From the NCBI GenBank assembly GCA_045837725.1, contig JBEWZL010000130.1, forward strand, positions 1-32,657: 32,657 nt of DNA, in the 5' to 3' direction. The notes under the pieces are model-generated. The model saw nothing but the letters and a program-made list of their open reading frames with translations, was not told the DNA's origin and did not search any database. This document shows positions 9,593 through 19,507 of the stretch, piece after piece; the stretch's first letter is position 1; every line of letters starts with the position of its first letter. This DNA comes from Vermamoeba vermiformis (lineage: Eukaryota > Tubulinea > Echinamoebida). A program made the position numbers and the translations under genes.

Positions 9593-10039
9593 TCGAGCAC
9601 GAAGCTCGATCCGGATGGATTATTTTGAGTATAAATTTTAATTTTGAATTTACGTATCATAATATTGTAAATGGTGCAAGAATATTAAAATAATAATAAG
9701 GGAATAATATTACCTTTGATTTATCTTGGTCACTGCACCGAGATTCGCTCAAGTGTCAGTGAACTCGCGCATTGTCTCGCGCTGGAACGATGCTGATTAT
9801 CGTTTGGCGCGTGTCTGGTGATTAACTGCACAATATCTAAATGGACAAACCGACCCTTGTGGTGGTCGATCTGTTGCGAATCAGTTCGCAGCTGTTAATC
9901 TTCGAAATAACGGCTCTGATGCCGCGGCGCGTAACTGTAAGCTGTAAACAAATATTGTAATAACAATTTCTAAATAAATCGACCCTTGAGGTCGATCTGT
10001 CAAGGTTTTAAAAAAATGCGTGGACGGATGGATATCCGT
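9593..10039. repeat. Second cluster of unrelated stem-loops
   Basis: Stem-loops read directly: TCGAGC/GCTCGA (9593-9609), palindrome ATCCGGAT (9609-9616), TCACTG/CAGTGA with inner pairs CAC/GTG and GAG/CTC (9730-9762), AACGAT/ATCGTT (9786-9804), CGACC/GGTCG (9851-9868), TGCGAA/TTCGCA (9875-9890), CGGC/GCCG (9911-9924), ATCGACC/GGTCGAT (9978-9996), ACGGAT/ATCCGT (10024-10039). Loops are 4-8 nt, except the imperfect 9730-9762 stem. No coding frame is credible here. Confidence 0.7.
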
Positions 10040-11109
10040 AGGATCTTGGCTTGCGCTGTTTTCAACTCTATGAGCGGCACAATAACAAAAAACATAAATA
10101 AATTAAAACCAATAATCAATGAGTTTATTTGAAATCGTCACACTCGACCACCATTGGGAAGATCCGATCTAAGCTGGTGGCACGTTCTGTAACCAGTGCT
10201 GACTGGCGCCGTACGAATATGCATTCTAATACATAATTTGACCGGATGTTGTGGTCGATCTGTCCGTGACTCTTTCAGTAATTCGATTTTTTTTCTCCGT
10301 AAACAAGCAACGGTCACTTCCTTATTTAGCAAATGCCGTGAAAACCGACGCGAGTCGACAACACGTGCTGCCAAAAAATTGTTCGTGCTGGGATAAATCC
10401 TGGCACTGCTGACAAATTTACGCACACGAAACTTGCCGGAATAACCACCCACCAACACCACGATCACCACAATGGTCGTGTAATTATTTTTATTTTTAAT
10501 TTTCTCGCGCTGATCGTTACTTTGTTGAACGCAACAGCAACAGTGGCAGGTTCCCGGTTGTGCCGATCGGCTGCCAGTTGCCAATATGTGCTCGTACAGT
10601 GCGTAGTGCACTGAGGTGAGTTTCCAGTCTCAATAAATAATTCTGGGGAGAATTAATATTTAATATTTAGTTTTTTTCAGCCGATTGGTAGCAGGTCATG
10701 CGCAACGTTCTTCGAGCTTACTGCAGCTTCTGCAACCAAACTACAAAGGGTATGCTTTTAGGGTGGTAGCCCACAAGTACGCAGCATTCGGTAAGCAAAA
10801 TAATTTTAAATCCGTATGTTCAGATGCGCGGCATCTAACGTTCACTTTTCGCGTAGGGCAGCTGACCCCACGAAGTACACATTGCACGTTAAAAGACTTG
10901 TAGTATGTTTATTGCTTGCAACTGAGCCTCCAGCACATTCGGTAATTCAGGTCAAATTAGGTTTTTTTCACATCTCTAACGAATCTCCTCAATCAGAAGT
11001 TCTCCCGGTACCTCGAACTCTCACACGTGGATACTTAATTTATGAACATGGCACAAGCTGCTGTTGGCACATTACGACCCAGGGTAAGTTAGTTTTTCAG
11101 TAACAAATT
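10040..11109. other. Unresolved region with splice-like motifs, no convincing gene
   Basis: A minus-strand frame of 157 codons (10611-10138) and short plus-strand frames (10685-10903, 10816-11103) are open. They have no recognisable domains, and the apparent splice sites (TTTTTTTCAG at about 10671-10680, GTAAGC near 10792) do not chain into a long frame. The region could be spliced 5' UTR of the small gene at 11967 or plain intergenic DNA. Palindromes such as AGATC-C-GATCT and GCCGATCGGC also occur. Confidence 0.4.
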
Positions 11110-11130
11110 TTGGACATAGTTTTTTTTCAA

Positions 11131-11510
11131 CATCGTCTCCCGCTGGAGACGACCTCTGTCGGACTTAGTTTTTTTTTAGACATCGTCTCCCGCTGGAGAC
11201 GACCTCTGTCTGACTTCGTTTTTTTTACATCGTCTCCCACTGGAGACGACCTCGAAAGACTTAATTTATTTTTGTTCGTGACCAGTGCGGTCACGAAGTT
11301 TTTGACTTAGTTTTTTTGAACATCGTCTCCCGCTGGAGACGACCTCGCAGGACTTAGTTTTTTCAATGTCGTCTCGTACGACTTTAATTTTTTAGTTCGT
11401 GACCAGTGTGGTCATGAAGTTTTGGACTTTATTTTTCTTAGTTCATGACCAGCATAGTCATGCAGTTTTTGACTTAGATTTTTTTTACATCGTCTCCCTG
11501 TGGAGACGAC
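11131..11510. repeat. Interleaved hairpin families separated by T-runs
   Basis: Family 1, arms CGTCTCC/GGAGACG with 4-nt loops CGCT, CGCT, CACT, CGCT and CTGT: 11134-11151, 11184-11201, 11231-11248, 11324-11341, 11491-11508. Family 2, arms TTCGTGACC/GGTCACGAA: 11275-11297; variants with GGTCATGAA at 11396-11418 and TTCATGACC at 11442-11459. A single GTCGT/ACGAC hairpin is at 11368-11382. Units are separated by GACTTAG-like sequence and 6-9 T residues, so each looks like a hairpin flanked by T-runs. Confidence 0.85.
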
Positions 11511-11650
11511 CTATTGGACTTTAATATTTAACTGTAGCTAACTCTTTATTTTTAGGTTTTTAGTAATGGTTATTGTACCAGTAGAAAGAATAAATGCATT
11601 CTTTAAATATGTTTGTCTATTTAAATGTATTCATTATTAGTGTTCTCCCT

Positions 11651-11850
11651 GACTTCATTAGCTCTCGGCGACTCTTGTTAGCGCTTGGTGACTCTCGTTA
11701 GCGCTTGGCGACTCTCGTTAGCGCTTGGCGACTCTCGTTAGCGCTTGGCGACTCTCGTTAGCGCTTGGCGACTCTCGTTAGCGCTTGGCGACTCTCATCA
11801 GTGCTCGGCGACTCTCGTTAGCACTCTACAACTCTTGTTCACACTTGTGC
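11651..11850. repeat. Tandem array, 20-bp unit, about ten copies
   Basis: The unit ACTCTCGTTAGCGCTTGGCG is repeated head to tail; the central five copies are near-identical and both ends are diverged. It carries the palindrome AGCGCT, so neighbouring units can pair (GCGCT with AGCGC). The array is followed by the proposed 5' UTR of the small gene at 11967. Confidence 0.85.
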
Positions 11851-11966
11851 AATTGCTCAATGTTGAACTCTTGGTTGAAAAACTGCCAGTATAGTTTGAC
11901 TTTATGAAACTTTTTGGATAATTTTTCAGGCTAGCCCTGTTTGGCCAAGCCCTGTAGTATATATGA

Positions 11967-12183
11967 ATGGAGCAGTACACCAGCATTCTATTGCTGGGCG
12001 AGAAGCTCAAACGAGATGCCATCATTCGAGACTACATCGAAGGTAAGTACTTAGTTTATTTTATCTTATTTTGTGAAAATTTTACTAATTGATTTGTTTT
12101 TAGCTCTCACCGGCCAGCTTGATGAATCCGTAGGACCTTTTGTTGACCTCGATGCGGAATTAGCCGCACGAGGCTTGAATTAA
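11967..12183 (+). CDS. Possible small protein, 51 aa, two exons
   Basis: ATG 11967 opens exon 11967-12042, which ends at GTAAGTAC. The intron ends with TTTTTAG at 12103 and the second exon (12104-12183) ends with TAA. The product starts MEQYTSILLLGEKLKRDAII and ends DLDAELAARGLN, a short, mostly helical, acidic protein. An acceptor-like TTTTTCAG about 40 bp upstream suggests a spliced 5' UTR. No family is recognised. Clean splice sites and a charged, non-repetitive composition support it; the small size and the repeats on both sides count against it. The last 16 codons contain a 10-bp hairpin (12147-12173) and are partly duplicated downstream at about 12350-12405. Confidence 0.45.
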
Positions 12184-12206
12184 TCAATAATTCGGTACTT
12201 GTAATT

Positions 12207-12832
12207 GGCCGTAAGGCCCCCCCCGTCCCCCTGGCGGACGGGGTCTTATTAAATAAATATACCCCCGTCCCCTTGGCGGACGGGTATCAACCAATTTTGT
12301 AATTTGCGGATTTCTGAGGCTGAACCTGAAAGGTTAGGTACTACTTTCCAACCTGACCTCAATGCGGAATCAGCCGCACGACGTTGCTGATACTTGTAAT
12401 TGGCTTTATGCCCCCCCCGTCCCCCTGGCGGACGGGGTCCTATTAAATAAATATACCCCCGTCCCCCTGGCGGACGGGTATCCATCAAGTATTTCAAGCC
12501 CAACATACCTGAAGCTGAACCACACAGGTCAGGTGTAAGGTAAGTACCTAGTGAGGTTGAGGCTGTGCATTAGCATTGAGTATGTACCTGATGCTGAACC
12601 TGTCAGGTTGAGGCATTTGCTACAAACCTGATGCAGGAGGTAAAGGTACATGACAGTACGATCCCGAAGTGGATACAGCACCCCCGTCCGCCAGGCGGAC
12701 GGGTATCCATCAATTGTATAACTGGGTATACCTCAAGCTGAACCTTGCAGGTAAGGTACTATTTACTTTCCCAGTGTAGCATGGGTTGATAACGTGCCCC
12801 CGTCCCCCTGGCGGACGGGGTCAGTTATCAAC
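12207..12832. repeat. GC-core hairpin family with private outer stems, and 3' gene-end duplication
   Basis: The core CCCCGTCC/GGACGGGG around loop CCCTGGC occurs at 12221-12243, 12415-12437 and 12798-12820. Forms with CGTCC/GGACG inside outer ATACC/GGTAT lie at 12259-12287 and 12453-12481. A ten-bp stem CCCGTCCGCC/GGCGGACGGG at 12683-12703 lies inside GGATAC/GTATCC, and the 12798 copy lies inside GTTGATAAC/GTTATCAAC (12785-12832). Smaller hairpins: GGCC-GTAA-GGCC (12207-12218), AACCT-GAA-AGGTT (12323-12335), AACCTG-T-CAGGTT (12597-12609). A stretch around 12350-12490 duplicates 12140-12290. Confidence 0.85.
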
Positions 12833-13368
12833 TAAGGTACCAATTTCCCAGTATACAGGCTACTCCAAACATCTTGTTTATTTAATGTCACATACATTGG
12901 CCATGGGTGGCGGCTGATTTGTACAAATGTTTGATTGGCCTCTGTGGCTGACTTGCCTCACACCCAACCGCAGCCCCACCAGCCCTAACCCTAAAGGGTA
13001 TATAATAAAATTGATTGAATCCATGCTCACAAAACACCAGGTCACCATCTGTGAAGTCTCCCAAGTGTGGAGTTTTTGCCAAAAAATATTGCACTAAGTC
13101 ATTCATCATGTGTAATCAATAAGGGAAGGACCAAACCTTACAATGATTACAATGCAGAACCAGAAGTCTATTGTTAAGCCTCATTTCTCTAAATCTACCA
13201 TCCACAATTCTACCTTTGTAAATCAAAGACAGGCAGAAGACACACTCCGCAAAGACTAGCAGCAAACTAAAGGATGGCCTAGCAGTATACAAGAAGTATG
13301 TACAATTTATTGAATGATACACTTTCCTTCACGAGAATCATCCCCTGAAAGCTGTTTTGAAAGCCCAA
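12833..13368. other. Intergenic DNA downstream of RhoBTB, no gene seen
   Basis: Two minus-strand open frames (13109-12888 and 13322-13116) show no domain or splice support. Two telomere-like CCCTAA units near 12984 are too few to mean anything. The sequence probably includes the 3' UTR of the minus-strand RhoBTB gene. Confidence 0.4.
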
Positions 13369-16236
13369 TTACCTCTGTCTTGTGGGGCCATCTATGCTTT
13401 TCAATCCAATTTCTATGGGAATCTGACTGATGTTAATAAAATAAATTGTATTTTGTTTCTTACCTGAAAGATTGTCTAGAATCTCCTTTTTTCCTTCATA
13501 CGTAACATGATTAACAGCAAGCCAATGCAAGCAGAATTTAACAAGCTGATTTCCGTTGTGCTGGTGGGCAAAGTTCAACACCTCCACAATGATTTCAGGG
13601 TTGTCTTCTGGACCAAGATTTGATGCCACAAATTGCTCACATAGGGTTGTTAATCTGATCAAGCCATATTTGTTGGAAAGAAGCAATAAATCTGCCACGT
13701 TGTTGCTTGTTATAATACTACTTGTGTTAGCTTGCAGAAGCGGGTACAACATTAATCAAACTTACCATTGATCTGTGTACAAATAATTTACAAATTGTTG
13801 AAATGCATCGCAGCAGATGTCAGAAATCGTAATCGAATTGCTTTTGTTTTCGATAAATTCTCCGGTGAACATCGCGTTGAAATAAGAACTATTAATTGTC
13901 AATATATAAGGAGCCAGTACTATAAAGATATAGACATACCACCGTGAAGCGAGAATGACTTTGTGCGCTCGTATTTCTTTGTTCTCTACGTTGAACACAA
14001 TATCGGTCCAAAGTTCAGTCGCCAGAAAATACTTTTGTAGCGAGTTTTTCTTTTCGTCATCGAAGAACGTTTTGATGGAAGTGTTCAACATCTCCGCGCC
14101 AATCCACACGTTTAAACAGTACTCGGCCAGCTTGCTGCAATGATATAAAGCTGCCGTGGCCGCAATATCCTTGAGTTCACTCGAGTGCTGTCGAAAATGG
14201 TCGTCTAACTTCACACCGTAAAGAAATTTCACGAGCAATGCGAATGTGTCGTACTTGGCCTTGTTGACAACTACAGTTGTGATTCCGTTCTCTTGCGTCA
14301 CTTCACCAAAAAGTTCATCGAGATCAATCTCGTCTGACTTAATGTGACGTATTCGACCTACAATCGTAAATGATGAGACGCGTTTCTCGTGCCTGAATGT
14401 GCTTACTTTCGGTTCCTCTTCGAAGACGACGAGGTTTCAACGCTTCGAATCGAGGACTCAACACTTCATTCTTTGACGCTTTCAATGTTGTACTTTCACT
14501 GGATCGCAGCGAGTTGAAGCTGTAACTGCTTGCAGGACTGCTGCTAGGGCTACTGTTCATCTCATTCTCTTGCTCTTCTTTGGTATCGAAAAGTATTTCG
14601 CGATTTGTATAATACCCTGGTAGATGTCCATTGCTATCAGGCCCGTTGTTATTGTTCGAACTGTTGTCCCGAGGCGAGTCAACCGGCGACACTTTCTTGG
14701 GCGAACCAGAAAGAACTTCGAGCGAGGGTATTTTTTTTGAATTGCGTGATTTACGCACTGAGCAGTGATTAGCACTTTATGAGCAATTAAACTTGATTGA
14801 ACTTACCATCGCTACCGTGACGAGACCGCCTCTTGTCAAGAGCGTCCTGAGCACCTCCGTCGCTTTTACTTTTCTGTTTAAATATTTAATATCTCAGTAA
14901 CGAGTTTCCGATGGAATCAAGGCCTTTACCTTTAACGCCCTCTTGCGGAGCGTGAATGAAGTATCTCCCATGAACAGCAATCTCATCACTTCGGCTGACG
15001 AACACAACAACACCTTGTGTGCCCATAGCTTTCTATCGTCGCTTTTGAACGTGAAACACACGTCTGCGAGCTCTTTTTTGTTGAATAACGCTATCCAGTC
15101 TGAAAGATACGATGACTCGGCCAGGTCGATTTTCGGAGACGGTGGAGGCTGTGGTATCAACGAACTGACTAACAACTTCCGCTTGCTCTTCTTTTTTGGT
15201 GTTAGTGTGCGCATAAGAACCACGCGAACAGCTTCGTCGATCACTTCCCTCATTCCTGAGCCGATTAGCGAACGCTCAAGTTGAGATAGAAATAACTCAC
15301 CAAAGCAATTCAGCGCACTATTTTCCAAGTACTTGAAAGCACCGATCTCGTACGCGAGTTTTAACCCCTACCAACACGTTTAACATCGCCAAAACACGAC
15401 TGTTCGTTTACTTACATCTTCGTACGATACAGGCGCTTGACCACGAGCTCGCATAGCCTCGATGACTTCAGGGTCTGTGCGCACTACGAATTGGTTAGGT
15501 ACTTGTTTGACTGCGCGATGACTTACTCTCCATGTTATTTCCTACGAGCAAAAACGGCGTGTCGGGACAATGGTGCGTTATTTCTTTTAATAGCAGTAAG
15601 TAACTGACTTAATACACGCACTTTTCATTGCTTACCTCTCCACCATTTCGTCTTGATATTCGCCAAGGACGAAGGGTGACCGATCGAGAACATGAGGAGA
15701 AAAACCTGTGGAACTGTTAGTTGCTATTGAAGGAATCGTGCTTCCGTACATCTGCTTGAGGATAAGCTAACGAGCGCAATCTATCGTACTCTTCTTGGCC
15801 TATCAATTACGTTAGCAACAATAAAATTGTGATCTGATCGGATCTGATTTACCTGCAGTATCCCAAAGCCCTAAACGTATCATAAATAATTATCTCAGTA
15901 TTTTTACGAATTAGTAATACGTTTACAAACCTAAATTGACCTGTTCAAATTTATAATAAATTAATAATCGAAATTTAATTTACGATTAATTTGGCATGAC
16001 TTACCCGGTGCCCCTCAACCTCTACTTCCGTGGAAAAATTATCGAAAACCGTGGGAACGTATTCGCCTAATAAGTATTAACGAAAAGAAATTTCCGTTGT
16101 AATATTTAATTCAATTACCTGGTGGCTTATTCGTCATATATGCCAGTAAAAATTGGGATTTTTGAGCGCAATTATCGCCTACAACGACGCATTTTATGCT
16201 TAGCTCAATACCAAGATTCACCTGCACCCGTTCCAT
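13369..16236 (-). CDS. RHOBTB: RhoBTB family protein (700 aa), degenerate GTPase plus two BTB domains
   Basis: Sixteen exons with mostly tiny introns give 700 residues, close to animal RhoBTB1 (about 696). Residues 1-185 are a Rho-type domain: switch I EYVPTVFDNFS, G3 VNLGLWDTAGQEEYDRLR, late ENSALN. The P-loop reads GDNCAQKS, lacking both usual glycines, and the NKxD position reads NNME. BTB1 starts near 237 (ADVCFTFKSDDRKLWAHKVL), is interrupted by a long Ser/Asn-rich insert as in other RhoBTBs, and resumes with KYDTFALLVKFLYGVKLDD. BTB2 follows (LWTDIVFNVENKEIRAHKVI, then YFNAMFTGEF), then a helical C-terminus. RhoBTB proteins act as cullin-3 adaptors; nucleotide binding is probably impaired here. 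Exon 3 is only 10 nt. The gene is divergent from peroxiredoxin, with 74 bp between the start codons. Confidence 0.93.
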
Positions 16237-16310
16237 CTGGTTCCAAATCCAAGCTTTAGGCTGCACGTTTGTTTATTGGCGTTGTACTAATTAATTAAAA
16301 CGCTTTCCCC
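16237..16310. promoter_or_regulatory. Short bidirectional promoter region
   Basis: Only 74 bp separate the start codons of RhoBTB (minus) and the peroxiredoxin gene (plus), if the upstream peroxiredoxin ATG is used. The two genes must share promoter DNA. No distinct box is identified beyond TTAATTAA at about 16290. Confidence 0.5.
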
Positions 16311-17492
16311 ATGTTCGTGGTGTATAATCCAAACTACAAAAAAAAATCAGGCAAAAATGATTCCGTGTCCGTCATTCCCAAAGAATCTTGCACTGAACAA
16401 CATTACGTACACAATAATCATACCAAACACCGGCATTCAAGTCATAAAATGAAACGTAGTACTTCTGCAAGATCCCCTGCGAAGGATGAGCCAAAAACAA
16501 AGCGATCTAAAACTGAAACCGCGCAAAATGGTGAGTGCACGCTGAAAATTACGTGCTTTAGTTTACTATAAATTATATATCCCAATGCTTTCGAAATATT
16601 ACAAGTTCAATCATGATTTTCGGAAACGCGCCAAAAATTATTATTGAAAATTTAAACGACCGAACTGCAGTTATTTCTATTATTATCACCATAATCAAAC
16701 AGCAAAAATTATTGCAATATTCGTATTAATTTGTTTCTCGAGCAGAACAAATGGAGATCGACGAACCCAATGCTGTAACTGCACCCGTGGCTCCTTCAGT
16801 GCTTTCTATTGGCCACCCCGCACCTCATTTCACTGCCGAAGCAGTCAGCGCGTCAGGAGAGTTCGTAAACATCTCGCTGTCAGATTACAAAGGAAAATAT
16901 CTTGTGTTATTCTTCTACCCGCTCGACTTCACTTTCGTTTGCCCCACGGAAATCATTGCTTTTTCAGAGAGTATCAACAAGTTTAAAGAATTGAATTGCG
17001 AAGTCCTTGGGGTCTCCGTGGACAGTAAATACTCTCATCTGGCTTGGATCAACACACCCAGGAAACAAGTAAGTGGAAGTCTTAGCACACGACAGATTAT
17101 TAACTTAATGAGCCAATTAGGGTGGCGTTGGCGCTTTGAACATTCCCTTGCTCGCGGATTTGAACAAAGAAGTTTCGAAAAATTACAATGCACTCTACAA
17201 AAATACTGGTCATACATTACGAGCACTATTTATTATAGGAAGTGATGCAAGTCAAACACTGCGCCATATTACAATGAATGAGCCTCCCGTTGGTCGATCA
17301 GTTGGTACGTGTTAAACGACTACCTACAAAACTCCCTAATAACGACCTTCAGATGAGGTATTGCGACTCGTACAGGCCTTTCAATTTAATGATGTTCACG
17401 GTGAAGTATGTCCTGCGAACTGGACCCCAGGAGCTAAAACGATCCAGCCCGATCCAAAAGGAAAACTAAGTTATTTTGAAAATTTGGCATAA
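16311..17492 (+). CDS. Typical 2-Cys peroxiredoxin with basic N-terminal extension (288 aa)
   Basis: Exons 16311-16530, 16746-17068, 17121-17304 and 17353-17492 join in frame. The catalytic part is complete: peroxidatic Cys in [32 protein letters not shown], and resolving Cys in GEVCPANW, with a C-terminal SYFE. These features mark the sensitive typical 2-Cys class, which reduces H2O2 with thioredoxin. Unusually, an extension of about 75 residues precedes it, His/Lys/Ser-rich ([14 protein letters not shown]) with an NLS-like KTKRSK. A second ATG at 16751 (MEIDEP) after the 215-nt first intron would give a normal-length cytosolic form, so two isoforms from alternative starts are possible. Its 3' end is 84 bp from the convergent ZIP gene. 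Confidence 0.94.
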
Positions 17493-17576
17493 ATAATAAT
17501 TAATCATCTATTTATTTACAAATCCGCTATATGGGGATACTATATTATATTTTCTAGCAAAAGAAACACGAAAATT

Positions 17577-19507
17577 TTAGACTTGAGCTGACGGAATGCA
17601 TTCAACTTCAGTCTCGAAGTAAGCGATCAAAAACAGCGCCACGAAGCCAACCAACAAGCCAGCCAACTGCTGAATGACCCAAATGAGCTTAACCTTCTCC
17701 TTGTTGAGTTCAGGCAACAACTCGGAGAGGCCGATGTACAAGAAGCCACCGCCAGTCACCGACAAGATCCACTTGTCCGCGTCCGAATGACCAACAGCCA
17801 AACCAATGACAGTACCAATGACGGCTGTAACGGCAGAGGCGAAGTTAAACAGCAGCGCATGAACACGTGTGAAACCTGCACGACGAAGCAGCGCATAATC
17901 ACCTAACTCTTGCGGGATCTCGTGGAACAACACAGCCAAAGTAGTCGCCAATCCAACCGAGTTGCCTAAGATATTAAGTTAGCAAATATTCTTTTTACAT
18001 TTACCTAACCGTTATCGTACTTGTAGCCCAGGCAGCACCCAAAGCAAGTCCATCCGTGAAGTTGTGGATAGCGTCAGCAGCCAAATTCAACCAACCGTAT
18101 GGCTTAATGCTGCGTAAGTACTCTTTCTTAGTTTGATGATGATGATGATCGTGCTTGTGATCATCGCCCTCGCTGCTGGTCTCCGAGTGCGCATGCTTCT
18201 TTTCGGGGTCCTCTTCATCGCAGGTGTGTTTATGACCGTGTGAATCTTCATCATCTTCGTGGTCACTTTCAAAACCATGCGAGTGATGGTGCTAAATGAT
18301 TGTCAGTATCCTGAACAATATCACTACTCGCAGCTCGACACTTACACCCGTGAGTTTGGTGATGACTTTTTCAAGAATGAAGAAAAAGAGGATACTGCCG
18401 CAGACAACCACAGCAGGAATTAAGTAATTAAGCTTTTCTTGTAGATGGTCGCGCGTTTTTTCTTCGGTTGTCGAGCTGTGACTGTGGATGCCAAAAACTT
18501 CAGGAAGGATGTGCATCACCGCATCGCCAATGATAGAACCCGAAGCAAATCCAATCAAAATACGAAAGAGAATCTAAAAGATAAGGTCAGTCGAATTAAC
18601 TTGGGGAATGTGATGTCGAACGCACCGCGCCAGATTTGGTTCCTTTTTTGAGCGGAAGCAATAAAACACCCAAGAACGAAAGGGCACTAATACCAACAGC
18701 AGATACGATTCCATAAGCCCACTTCGAAACGTTAGTCTTGTGCCACAAACAAAAAAAAGCACTTACGCTTTCGGTCACGCGATCTCCGCAAGGAGGCAAC
18801 TCTTCGCTGACCGGTGCGAAGCAACCCTTTAGAACAACTATTTAGACTGCATTTTTTCCATGTTATCGTTCCAAGAGACGTACCTCAAGTCGCATCAAAA
18901 ACATCTCATTTACTGCCATCTGAGTGGTAGATTCGTTGAGGCTTCCCGAAGCTTCCGAAAGCTCTAAGAATATGGCCTCCACGGTCTCGCAGTGAACAGT
19001 TTCATTGGTAGTCTGAAGCGTAGACGCCAAATTTCTCTTTAACTGCACGATCAATTGTTAGTTATCACCATGAGAAAAGAGTTTTAATCCCACCTGACTG
19101 GTAACCTCTCTCTTTTTATGGCTATGTTCGTGTGAATGTTCATTATCAGCCTCCTAAAAAAGAATGCTGTCAAATTCCGTTTGATCAAAAAACGCTGATA
19201 TTTATTTGTTCGCTTTCGAGATACTTACGCCCGCAAATACTGCCCAAAGCTCTTCAAACTCTTCTTCTTGGAGAAGCTCGTCTTCATTAACGTCAAACAT
19301 GTGAATAATTTCGTGGATGGGATCGTGCGCGTGCTCATCTTGTAGCAAGGAAAGAGCTGCGGAAAATGTTAAAAAAAAAGAAACTTTATAAATTAACATA
19401 AATTTATAGTGCTTACTGTTTCTTTTTGCTGTCGCACCTTCAAGAGAAAGAGCAAACTGGAAGAGTAACGCGATCAAAGCGCAAAACAATACAAGCCTGC
19501 GAATCAT
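17577..19507 (-). CDS. ZIP-family zinc transporter (493 aa)
   Basis: Nine exons (19507-19417, 19356-19229, 19153-19094, 19042-18884, 18826-18767, 18721-18626, 18573-18346, 18291-18021, 17965-17577) close in frame. A signal peptide (MIRRLVLFCALIALLFQFAL) is followed by an extracellular part. This contains an EF-hand-like loop (FDVNEDELLQEEEFEELW, residues about 55-72), a His cluster EHSHEHSHKK and paired Cys. TM1-3 include SALSFLGVLLLPL and GFASGSIIGDAVMHILPE. A long His/Asp-rich loop (HHHSHG to HDHHHHQ) precedes the TM4 metal motif HNFTDGLALG and TM5 motif HEIPQELGD, and two more TMs end the protein. ZIPs import Zn2+ into the cytosol. An in-frame upstream ATG at 19627 exists, but 19507 gives a proper signal peptide. 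Confidence 0.93.

Noticed and set aside
10138-10611. 157-codon minus-strand open frame
   Set aside because: Low-complexity composition, no domain, no splice-supported continuation, and palindromes run through it.
1-13300. Viral, retroelement or transposase remnants as source of the repeats
   Set aside because: No reverse transcriptase, integrase, capsid or transposase motifs and no long terminal repeats are visible in any frame.
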